Assembly: GCA_963978905.1 (NCBI GenBank) | Contig: OZ022256.1 | Location: 29,351,426-29,415,425, forward strand | Reading direction: 5' to 3' | DNA length: 64,000 nt | Source of the DNA: Trichostrongylus colubriformis | Lineage: Eukaryota > Nematoda > Chromadorea > Rhabditida > Trichostrongylidae | In this document: positions 53,750 through 64,000 of the stretch, piece after piece | Numbering within the stretch: the stretch's first letter is position 1 | How the letters are laid out: every line of letters begins with the position of its first letter | Notes under the pieces: model-generated | What the model saw: only the letters and a program-made list of their open reading frames with translations | Told to the model about the DNA's origin: nothing | Databases searched by the model: none | Made by a program: the position numbers and the translations under genes

Positions 53750-56700
53750 TCATTCTAATGTAAGAAGCTGTTCAAAATTTATAGAACGAACCTCTATGTC
53801 TAGCTTTGCATGTTCTCCAAGCCGGGCTTTACGGCGATTCGCCCTACCGTCCTCTTCTTCAGCAGACGACTCAGACGAAGGAATGTCGGCCGATAACGGG
53901 CTGAAACATGATTAAAGCATAACCGCGGTACAGGAAATTCCGTGAAAAACGAAATCCATTCTGCAGAGAGGATGTGAATATTGGAATTCGTCAAGACCAC
54001 TTTTCGTAACGGACCCAACCTTTTCACGGAGTTGTCACGAAACGCCATCAAAGGGGCAGCAACGTGTTGTCGTAATGTTGACCGTCTCCCAGTCGAAGGA
54101 GTGGTAGAAAGGAACTTCGTTATCGGAGACTGACGAAATGGGCTTTTAACTGCAATTGCAATTTATCACAGAAGTTCCACTGCTGAACAGTCACCGTAGT
54201 GCCATCAACAGCGGTAGAATATTGCTCCTAAGCAGCGGAAGCAGAATGAGAGTCATAAAATTATAACTTTGAAAACGATAAACGGGATCAAAAATGGTGA
54301 GAGTAAAACTTACTGAAACTGTGCTCCTTTTTTCGCCGCTTATGAGTGGGAGTTTGATCAGTGGGACTATTTCTTCGTTTTGGTTTCGTTGTAGCACCTA
54401 CAATTCACGAATGCACCTTCATCACCATCTCAAGAGAAACCTCGCAATGTACCATTGATATTGGACAGGCTCCCATTTGACTCCTTCGACTCCTTTTTGC
54501 CCATGAATGAACCCAACCCCAAACCGCCAACAGCAGGTTTCTTTTCATTATTTACAGCAGAGGTGTCCTTTATAGTTCGTGATCTGTTGACCCTGGAAAT
54601 AGGAATAAATCAATGAATAGTGAATAAACCACACAACTGTGAGCAAGAACTAAAGAAACACAAGCGAAAATGCGCTTTCTTGTAGTAGTACCAACAACTG
54701 GAAAATTGTACGTCGATATAGTAATAAAAAAGACACGTGTGCTTTCACAGCAGGTCGTTTGTGAAAGATTCCTATGAGATATGGATCGTAAAATAAATTT
54801 ATCAGGCGCTATAAAAACCTTTGAATCTTCTCTGTGTCTGATTCCTGCTCACTTTCGTCTTTTATGACCTCAGCCTCCAAAACGTCATACAGCCCTACAC
54901 GCGACACCTCCTTCAACAACGATTGGTCCGACTCACTCGATAACAGCTGAAAAAGTCTGTAAAAGTGGAAGCAAAGATTGACAGCAAACAACATTCTATA
55001 ACATATCACATCCTCAACGAGCAACATGCTTCAAAAAAAAAAAGGAATCATTCCGTAGTATTGAAAGTCATACCTTCTCCAATGAGCGTTCCCTGTCCTC
55101 TTCTTTGTCTAGGAGCCCAAGTGCGACTTTGCGGAATTTTCGACCGTAGTGCAAAAAGTAAGGATTCTCGAGGTTAAACTTCTCGCAATTGTCGGTCATC
55201 AAAAGCACGTCCGTTCGCAATGCTCCTATAGAATCTGCAACCAAGAACAACCCATGACGATCATAATGATTAACATCGTTAAGATTAATACGAACAACGA
55301 AGGCCGTTTGTCGAACGGTGATGTGTGAGAATAGCTCACATCAAATTATACCCAGCAGTTTCCTATGAGACTAGCAAAAAATTCGAGACATCAGTTTGGG
55401 ACAGCCGTGATCTGTGAGACCGATCAAGTATGATGTCACCGAAGAGGGAGCAGCTAAATTGTTCGAAGAGACTTTACATGAGGTATCAACGATGAGAACT
55501 TTCAAGTCCCTGACAGCCAAGATGAGGTACGCATAAGAAACGCAAGTATATATCGAGCGTGAAAAAATGCTTTCGAAACCACAATTGATAACGCACCATA
55601 CTTTCCCTTTTCTAGTTTCTTCCTCATGGTGGAGATGTCCATTGGATGCTTGATGAAATCTCGATAGCCATCCACGGTAACTGGAGAAGTGAAAACCTAA
55701 ACAATACAGACATTAAAATTCTAACAATCCAAAAACACTTAAGTTTTTAGAGATGAAGGACCTTCTCTTTGTCTTTTTCAGAAAAACGATCGACCAACTC
55801 TTGCAGTACTACAGGCAGTGGCTTGAGCAATGCTGACATGAGCATGGCGGAAACTTTCCGCTGAAAAAAGAACATAATAAATTTGCAGGACGAATGAACG
55901 AGGGTGCTGTCTCACTCGCAACCTCTGATAATTGGGGTGTTCCGAGGTGAGTCGATGAGCCAAGACCTACAGAGGTAAAAGCAGTCAAGGCAAAGTTACA
56001 CGCAAAATACAGATGAGTTATCTTGGCACACCACCGCCCCTACGAAAAGGACTTCGACGAAAATGATGGCGACTATATCATATGGTAGCTCAGTTGGTCA
56101 TGGCGATGTGATCCCAGTTTTACAGGAGTTGAGTTCCTTGATTAATAAGCCAGCGACCACCACAAAGGTGGTTGCTTTTGAATTTTCTAAGCGCAACCAT
56201 AAAACCAGGAGGCTTCTCATAGCAATAAAACTATGGCAACTTCCTATCATTTTGATAAGGTACATCAAGGTGATATCGAGTGGAGGAGTGGTAGAATATA
56301 GCGGTATACGCGAAAGCAAATCACTCACGTGACTCTTCTTGTGGCATTCTCGTTTCTTCACCTGTTCGCAGAGCAATCGTGTCGTTTCCAGACTCACTCT
56401 TCTCATCATAAATTGTTCATAGATTCTTTGATCTTCTTGAGCAAGTTCAGAAGCAGGAAAGTTAGAGGCTCGAGACACTTTCTGATTCAACTAAACAATT
56501 AACCATAAAAAATGATCGCATCTATCAGTAAGGGCCCTAGAGGAATAAGGTGTTGAAATAAGCAAAGCACTGGTTATAACACGTTTTACAGAGGCTACAG
56601 ATTTTTTGTGAGATTTATTCTTTCGTATTTCAGTGTCAGCGAAATGATGGAACAACCCGACCTTATTATCGTGTATGTAAGCTTTCACATGTCATGCCTT

Positions 56701-59700
56701 TCACTTTCCTGCTTTCACAATCTTTACGCATACTAATTGCCAAAGAAAATCCATTACATAGCTTGTAACAACATGGGGATGGTGTAAAGGGGATTGAATC
56801 AATACTTGTGGCACTGTCAACCACGGCCATAATTTCGAAAAATACTTCGAAAGTATCAGAACGTTTGGAGACCCTTCCTAACAGAAATGCCCCTATTTTT
56901 GAACGAGCATCGGGAATATAACTTTCCTTGAGTTGAAACTATTTCCCACTTCCCACTCAAATTTCCCTCGAACTCAAAATACATTTGTATGGATTTCCCA
57001 CTCAAATTACATTTGTATGATCTTTTTTCACCACTCCTCAAGAATTACATTGAGAGGCAATGATGCAGCGACCTCGTATCCAACCGCTCAACCTTTCTAC
57101 TAGGCAACTCCCACGAACAATCTTGAAAACTGGACAATATGCTCACATTGGGACATTAATAAACAGCCTATATGTAAATAAAAAAGCAATACAACGCATT
57201 CCAAAAGTTGTAGAATGATTGGTATACAGATCCCGACCTGAGCATTCAAATAAGCGCTACTGCATTAACGTACCATTTGACCACTATAGCTGAGCAAGCG
57301 AGTAACCCACACTAAGCATCTCTGGGCATTGCAGCACTTACCAAGCAAGATACTTTACTTTTGTATCTTTACTGGGCCGGTGAATAGTTCATAAGATATT
57401 AAAAACCTCTCCCCGTGAATGCTTCGAATTCAAGCATTGCCATAGTTTTAAAAGAATATCTCAAAGTGAAACGGTCTCTCCTAAAGAATAAAACAAAAAG
57501 GAAATAATCATAAGTGCCTAAGTGAGAGAAGACAGAAAGAATCGGTACTTACTTGCAGTCTTCTTATCAGAGGTACGCCGCAACGGCTCTTCCTCTTCAA
57601 ATACCAATACTGCACGATATCTTCAATGTCAAAACCGACTAAGGCTTTTATGCTTTCAAGCGACTCAATGGAAAGTGTTGGCATGCTAAAGTTTGACAAA
57701 TACATCATGAAAATGAAACCTAAACAAGTGCAAACACTCACTTTACATTGGGAGATTTACAAGTTTTTGCAGCCATGCTTCTCCGTGCTCGCCGAATCGC
57801 TTCATCCATTCGCTTTTTACGAGCAGCTGGATCACTTTCGTCATCATCAGCATGCAAGTGACAATAGACGAAACGCTGAACATGCTATTTCTCTGCTGCT
57901 AGGATGCTGTATTGGTGGCCGACTCTTCTATTCAAGCAATACAGTGAGCAAACAGGTAAACAGTAAAGTGTAAACCACACCTGTACGTCCATCATTTCAG
58001 CATTATTGGGATCGAGGCTGCTTTCGATTCTCATGGTCATACCAGAGTGCTGAGCACAGGTGACATGAAACGCCTTGAGACAACTTCTCGTTGAGCATTG
58101 CAGACACGCTCCCATTTTCTTTCTGACACATGGTATTTTTAACAAGAAAAAAATAGCACTCATAGCAATATTCTACACTAAAATGATATGTTTATGCTGA
58201 ACGGAAGGAATATGCCACCTACCGGCACACTAAGCACTTTAGCTTGCATCTACGCTCGAGTGAAGCATCGACCCCTTCAATCGGCTCCAAAAACACAAGA
58301 TTTCCGAAATGCACCTGAAGTGGAAAACGGCGCATAGTAGGCAAAATCATTAATTTTGTTTAACGAAAAGGAGTTTCTATTAGTCCTCCCATGGAAGTGA
58401 CAGCCTAAGCTTGAGTAAAACTCAGAGAAGCAAACGACGTACAAGGCGAATTAATACCTCATTAAGCCATATGGCGCAAATCACATGTGCCCATCTTCCA
58501 TCACTGGTCTGCTTAAATGCGCCGCTTGTATTCGGGCATAAGCAACACGTCACCTGCGCGGAAGGGGAGAGTTTGCACCGGCGACACAACCACTGCCCTT
58601 CCGGAATGTAAGGCACGCCGTAGCAGTCCTGAAAAAGGTTTGATATTCTTTGAATAGTTATACTGTTGCCAAGTTCTCTTGTCCTTCTTCGGAATGCAAG
58701 GCGGTACTGAAAGTTGCACTTACTTGATGGACGGCAATGTTACACATATCGCAATAGATGATTTGATTCACATTATTCACGTCTCCATCGCCACAAACGC
58801 AACAAACGTCATCGCCATCCATGGACGAGCCAGGCATGATCGATGATGGCGAGCCTTTGACCTATAGAAAAATGCCTTCGTGAACGCATGTAATAAAAAC
58901 TACATTTTTCGTGAAAGGATTATTAAAGCTAAAAACTGTGGGATATGGGCACCTTCAAAGCTTCAATAAAACTATAGAAAAGGAGTGTGAGCGAGAGCCT
59001 CGCTCCAATGCTGACGTATATTTTTTAGCTCTTTTGCCATGTTATCCGAAACAAACAAGGAAAGACACAACTAAAACTAAAATTCCACTCGCGATCCGGA
59101 TGCAGCTTCACGGACAAAGCCAGGTGTTCAAACGAAAGTGGGATCAAGGTTGTAAACATGATTAAGCTTGTGGAGAAGCTTGTCTGAAACAGAAGAACAC
59201 GAGAAACCAAAGTGGGCACATATCAAAAAGTTTGGTGAAAGTAGTAAATCACCAGTAGTCAGCATAGGCAACACTCTCTTCACATTGGGAAAAGAATTAA
59301 TTTGCGGGTACTGCAGTTGAATTGTACTTCTCACCCAGGAATAGCGAAGTAAAGTGAGAAATATGCAAAAACAATAAATAAACAATAATTTGGAACGTGT
59401 TTTTTCTTCGTTTTTGATCCCGTTTCCTCTTTTGCGACACATACTTCTCATGATCCATTTGTGAAATTGTTTTTTGACTTGCGCTTTTTGATTTGTTCAT
59501 CACTTACCGACACATTCCTTTACTGTCATACCTACTTCTTGGTTCCATTTTATTCTTTTCTATTTTTCTACTAGCAACTTTTAAATCACCCAATTCTTGT
59601 TTCGCCTAACTGTAGCTGATGTGCCTCAAGGTGGACGAAAGACAATGTTTCGTATGGGATGGAGACCAAGCGAACCATTCTCTGATTTATTACCACTCAC

Positions 59701-60863
59701 ATAGATAACATCTACTTTTCTTCTTATTGAACATACCTCGAAATGGCTTTCCTTCTCAAGTCGATCCATTACTTGCTCCATTTGCTCAGGCAACAGAACA
59801 CTAGCTTTGTTTTTCTTCCGTTCTTTGTTGATATTTTTTATCCAAAGATAATCCTACAAGACCACGTATCAGAAAAAGACTAAACTTAAGAATAGCAAGC
59901 TAGAGATTTCCCTATGAAGAACACAGGGCAAAATACCTCTTCATCACAGTCATATTCCACCATACGATCAAAGTCTGATTTAGTTTTTTCGACGAACTTT
60001 ATCAGTTGCTCAGGGCGCTTGCGCGGAGGCAGAGCCGTCACAAGAGAATCAACCGTCTTATATTCTGCTTTTGGCACTGATACGTCTCCAGCTTTGAAAT
60101 GCTGAAAACGAGGATGTGAGCTACGTACTGCGAGCAGTGTGATAAAAGCACAAAAGTGAATAAAACTTTTCTCGATAAACAGATAACGAGTGAATAAAAG
60201 CCGACTCCCATTATATACATCATGAACGTAGCTTGAACATGGATGGGAACATAGCTCGATGTTGGGAAAACCGGGTATAAAATTATTACGTAGGTACTAG
60301 AATTATGACATAAGTGCTACTATGACTATGGGTGCGTATAGGCCTTCCCTGATGGAATCCTACACGCATCATCACACATTTCCAAACACATAATTTTGCT
60401 TACACCTCAAGAAAAAAGAAAAATTCTTATCCAACACGTACGCGTCGGAGACGCCAAGAGACCGCGGAGAGCCCCTCCTCAAAACCACAGCAGCACCGAA
60501 GTGATTTGCAAAATGTTTCGTTGCATCACCCACTTTTGAGATACACAATGACCACAGTTTTGCTAGAACAGAGTCACCTTACGAGCAAAGCAAACGGAGC
60601 TGAGCAACTTAGATGAATGTTTCATGGACTGTCTCAAGGAAGACCCTCCCTCAGAAAAGCCCAGGTATTTCGGGCAGATATGAAAGAAAAGCGAGAAAGA
60701 AAAATTAGCGAACCTCCTTATACGCTTGTAGAACAGCGGTAGCTTTCTGCTCCGAAGGCAGTTTGGTGTCATCGGCATGGGTGATATTACAAAACGAATT
60801 TACATTAATGCGATCACCGTTGCGAAGTTGCAGGAACTTGACGCTATCCGAAGATGTTGTCAT
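53750..60863 (-). CDS. lin-49: BRPF/LIN-49-type bromodomain-PHD scaffold protein
   Basis: Nineteen exons, all phase-consistent: 60714-60863, 59937-60101, 59737-59853, 58724-58861, 58458-58628, 58223-58314, 57981-58122, 57742-57875, 57553-57685, 56329-56490, 55916-55966, 55762-55860, 55597-55696, 55074-55234, 54819-54946, 54453-54592, 54314-54397, 54020-54149, 53750-53900; 815 residues. BRPF proteins are scaffolds of MYST histone acetyltransferase complexes. An EPL-like part spans about 70-144 ([14 protein letters not shown]). The first PHD is near 163-215 ([25 protein letters not shown]). A zinc knuckle and extended PHD run to about 335 ([25 protein letters not shown]). The bromodomain is about 490-600 with HPMDIST and acetyl-lysine Asn near 572 (DNCEKFN). 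The tail is basic then acidic. Start ATG 60863 follows an in-frame TAA. No PWWP found, and it is shorter than I recall for worm (about 1040) or human (about 1200). The last four exons are the least certain. Confidence 0.88.
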
Positions 60864-61465
60864 GCCCACCAAGTGATTTCGTTATAATCGCATTGGAATA
60901 GGTATCAGCAATACTTTGCAAGGATCACTCCTTATGACAGGCAGAACAGCTATACAATCACCACCAGTATCTAGCAGAAACACCTGGAAATAACAGTAAT
61001 GATAGAAAAAAGGAAACCACAGGGAAGATAAAACCAGCTAGAAGAAATGAGGATCAAGATGAAGTATGATAGAAAGAATACCACAAAATGCAAAGCAAAT
61101 AGCTAATCAGCTGGTATTTAGCAAATGTTTGAGCATTACATGCGATTGGGAATTTATTGATTTGCATCGCAATGGGGCTTCGCTATAGGACCTTTGGATT
61201 GTGTGCAGTTGCAAAAACTGCACCAAAGAGCCGTCATTTGTCGCAGTGAAGAGATATTGGGCTTTGATTTTGGGAGTGCCTTTTGTAAGCACCCATATTA
61301 ACACAAGGTACCTGCGAAAGGCCGCTATTAATGCCTTTCAGGCAGAATACTCGAATGCTCCGTGGTTCCCCTCGATTTGAGATTCGACCGCTGTTAAACC
61401 TACATTCCGAAAAAGGTTGGGCGAATTTTTTGGGGTCAACTCGTCCTTCCTACAACCATTGGTCG
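60864..61465. other. upstream of BRPF-type gene; nothing certain
   Basis: Minus frames at about 60899-60987 (FLLDTGGDCIAVLPV) and 61107-61304 are open but have no recognised family. They could be exons of another gene or chance. Confidence 0.35.
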
Positions 61466-61893
61466 GGTGTATGCCATTGGGGCAGAAAATGCGCGTGGCC
61501 ATCTTTAGTGCGCGACGGGTTTGTGCGAGCTACGGGGGAGACGGTCATTTGGCGTGGCTCCTTGCAGCTAATTTGCTAATGGGGCACATGGGCGGCAGAC
61601 GGGAGACGGTCGTTTGGCGCGGCCCCTTGGAGCTAATTTGCCAATGGGGCACTGCCAAAGCTCCTCCCCTAAAAAGGCTTAGGTAAATCTGGGAGAGTCC
61701 AGACGGCCCATGCGCCCCATTGGCAAATTAGCTGTAAGGGCCGCGCCAAACGACATACACCCCCGTAGACGCCAACCCAACACCGACCACTCGATGCATC
61801 TTCTGCGTCGGACAACTCGTCCACAGAGCCGAACCCTCGGACGAACGCCGCAAAGCGAATTTTCTGTCCTAATGGCATACATCCACCATTGAA
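61466..61893. repeat. GC-rich imperfect inverted repeat with internal direct repeat
   Basis: Arms start GTGTATGCCATTGGGGCAGA and end with the inverse of GGATGTATGCCATTAGGACA. The left arm holds two 66-bp direct copies (61537-61602 and 61603-61655) of GGGAGACGGTC(A/G)TTTGGCG. GC is well above the surroundings. Confidence 0.75.
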
Positions 61894-62024
61894 GTAGTGT
61901 TGCTGGATCAAGTCTCACTGTCCTTTAAAACAGTGATAGGGATGATGCGAATAGCGAGGAATTGATAAAGTGACCCATTCACATCAAAACTAATGCTATA
62001 GGAAGCCCATCTGCGGTAAATGCC

Positions 62025-62110
62025 CACGAAAAAAGCGCTCCTGAGCTGTGGCGGAGGTGGCATTTTCAGCTCCGACCGCCTCTCTTATCCCGGCCCGCCT
62101 CCTGGGGTCG
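62025..62110. repeat. GC-rich dispersed repeat, copy 2 (pair with 22250-22345)
   Basis: Second copy of the GAGCTGTGGCGGAGG repeat. Confidence 0.6.
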
Positions 62111-62447
62111 ACTTTGCCGAGGAATGACTGAGGTGTGGAGGAATGAACGTGACTGCAGAATGATACTCATCGTATCGTATTTAAGCCGTATCGATCGAAA
62201 TGACGCGATGTTTGACGTGTCAGCTTTCGTGGTGAGCACGTCCACCGGTCGGCATCACAGATTGGATGAATATGCAAGCAAATTACGCCTACCATTGCCT
62301 TTAACTACAACGGAGTGGTGTGGTATCTCGTTGTTGTTGTGGATATATGCTCGTTTTCTTTATGCCGATGATAAATAATATGAATATTATCATGTAATGT
62401 CACTATCATCACATCTCTGCAGTAGTTCGTGTATATGGATAAATTAT
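62111..62447. other. no gene recognised
   Basis: Only an 84-codon frame without recognisable motifs. Confidence 0.4.
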
Positions 62448-63283
62448 TAGGTTGTCCCAAAAGTCTTGTAAGATTTTTCCAAAAAAATCAAGAACTCTTG
62501 TTTATTTCGAGTTAGATCTGGGCGATTCAGAGATATGGTAGAAGGTTCTCTAAGCTTTCTAATGAAGTATAAATTGACGAACCTGATTCCGTAGAGAGGG
62601 CTACAGTGCCCGTAGTCGATACCCACCCAACACGCGGTGTCATCTACTATGAGTGGTCTTACGGCACCGAGGCGACAGAAGCTTGCCACTCCATCAACGC
62701 TGCATTGAGCAAGGGATGTGCGAGCTACGAGACCGTGCGCCGCTGGTTCATCAGCCTCAGCAACGGCGAGATTGACATGGAAGACAAACCACTCTCAGGA
62801 CTGTGCTGCTTTTGGGACGCGGAAGGGATACTTTTCCAAGAGGTGCTGTACAAGGCGAGACAGTCACCGCTATCGTATTAACCAAGCAGCTCCAGCAGCT
62901 TGCCGTTGATGTTCCAGAAAAGCGCCTGAAAAGGTCCGCGGTTCCCGTACTTCATGATAACAACAGCTCTCACGTCGCGAAGAGTACCCAGGCCAAGCTA
63001 CATGAGCTCGGCTGGGATGTCCTGCCCCACCCACCATACTCTCCAGACATTGCCCCTTCTGACTATCACCTTACCAATCCTCTTCAATCCTTCCTGACCA
63101 AGAGAAAATCCGCTGATAATGACATGCTTGCAAAGGCGATTGTTGACTTCCTCGACTATCAGAATCCAGAGTTCTGGGAGGAGGGAAGCAACGATCTGCC
63201 TATGAGGTGGCAGAGTTTGTCGATAGCAATGGTGAATACGTTGGATGATCAAAAAAATCCTTCAAGACCTTGGGACAACTTAA
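62448..63283 (+). mobile_element. mariner transposon, near full length, frame-broken
   Basis: Ends TTAGGTTGTCCCAAAAGTC and inverted TTAAGTTGTCCCAAGGTC. Frames 62606-62830 (DNA-binding part, VVDTHPTRGVIYYEWSYGTE) and 62803-63303 (catalytic part) are in different frames. The catalytic part has VLHDNNSSHVAKSTQ and SPDIAPSDYHL, two Asp of the D34D class. A frame shift lies near 62810-62830, and the region before the second Asp is shortened. Better preserved than the copy at 36956. Confidence 0.87.
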
Positions 63284-63449
63284 TTAAATCTGGCGATAAT
63301 TAACTAGCACACCTTTCAAACACATACACTTTTCACTTAAAGACACCAAAAGGGGGGCAGTTTTGGCCTACGGTAGAACAGACATAGTGTGGACGAGTTC
63401 AAGTGGCCGCCATTGCACAAACTCCCCAATTTGACGCCGTGGCATGGTG

Positions 63450-63796
63450 TCAAGGGAAGATGTTTAAATTTGCTATTTCCTTTTACTTTTTCCTTTATTC
63501 TTTCTTACACTGTTTCTAGATGTACTTACATGAATGCTGATGTAGTTGGGAATGGCCACTCCACTGCGCTGGGAGTCAGGTGCTACAACTAATGTTGGAC
63601 CGCGGCCAGTATCCTACAGCGGGCAACTCGGAAAGTCAGTGTGTTGATGCGAATGCGATGCGAATACACATCACAGCGTTGCGCTTTTGAATCCGGGTTT
63701 TTTCGCCGATTATCGCTTCTAACCTTCTGCGTTCGTTACAAAATGCTCATTTCTTTGTATTTTTTCTCTTGTTTCGGACCCCTTCCGGTTCCTTTA
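63450..63796 (+). repeat. dispersed repeat, copy 2 (pair with 20988-21330)
   Basis: Inverted relative to copy 1, 42 kb away, with most blocks conserved. Confidence 0.75.
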
Positions 63797-64000
63797 ACGG
63801 TGCTAGATTGAAGGGCTGGTAAATATTCCTAACTAATAAAGGAAGGAAGCGCTACTTGATGAGTATGAAATTAAGGATTATACATTTTCTCATGGCCACA
63901 TTCAAGAGTTTAGAGTAACACGGTAAGAATCATCTGCATGAAAATCGAATCATCAGCTTAAAGCTCTGATTTGTAAAAAATAAAGTAGCAATAATTTCTT

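Noticed and set aside
54430..54452. Earlier stop (TGA 54430-54432) as the end of the BRPF-type gene
   Set aside because: Splicing at GTACAT after 54453 to three more phase-matched exons gives a coherent basic/acidic tail. The unspliced stop remains a possible short isoform.
60899..61304. Aspartic-protease-like (LDTGG) and neighbouring minus frames as exons
   Set aside because: Too short, no second protease motif and no matching splice phases to the BRPF-type gene.

Overview
This window looks like nuclear DNA from a clade V (strongylid, hookworm-like) nematode. The evidence is short phase-consistent introns with TTTCAG-type acceptors, a BEL/Pao retrotransposon of the nematode type with a phlebovirus-like glycoprotein, several decayed mariner elements, remnants of a nematode LINE, and two recognisable split animal genes. 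The organism call is inference; no search was run.

Region 1 (1-8733 and 18163-19316) is a tandem array of about 223-bp units. Each unit carries one minus-strand tRNA-Ala(AGC) gene with all stems paired, a G3:U70 alanine identity pair, A and B boxes and a nearby TTTT terminator. There are 44 complete copies plus one cut by the window edge. Two spacer types (A and B) are mixed along the array, and shared private mutations reveal larger block duplications.

Region 2 (8734-18162) is a complete minus-strand BEL/Pao LTR element inserted in the array. Its two 406-bp LTRs read identically, and a 7-bp target sequence is duplicated at the 5' end of a tRNA gene. It has a tRNA-Gly-like primer site, a leader with repeated hairpin-like motifs, gag, protease, RT, RNase H, integrase and a two-part envelope-like glycoprotein. 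The long coding frame is broken by one in-frame UAG inside RNase H.

Region 3 (19.3-26.9 kb) is repeat-rich with no gene I can support. Region 4 (26.9-33.5 kb, plus strand) is an SLC17-like MFS transporter gene with ten phase-consistent exons. Its 5' end was not found, one exon looks broken, and one intron has a GC donor. Its 3.1-kb intron holds a 1373-bp near-perfect palindrome.

Region 5 (33.5-53.7 kb) is intergenic. It holds a 202-bp-TIR element, three mariner-derived elements, a three-copy dispersed repeat family, LINE pieces in opposite orientations, and a lone decayed unit of the tRNA array. Region 6 (53.75-60.86 kb, minus strand) is a 19-exon gene for a BRPF/LIN-49-type chromatin protein with EPL-like, PHD/extended PHD and bromodomain parts. 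It is predicted at 815 residues and no PWWP was found. Region 7 (60.9-64 kb) holds a GC-rich inverted repeat, a further mariner and dispersed repeats.

The two host genes have no evident functional link. The tRNA array and its retroelement are the most unusual part of the window.
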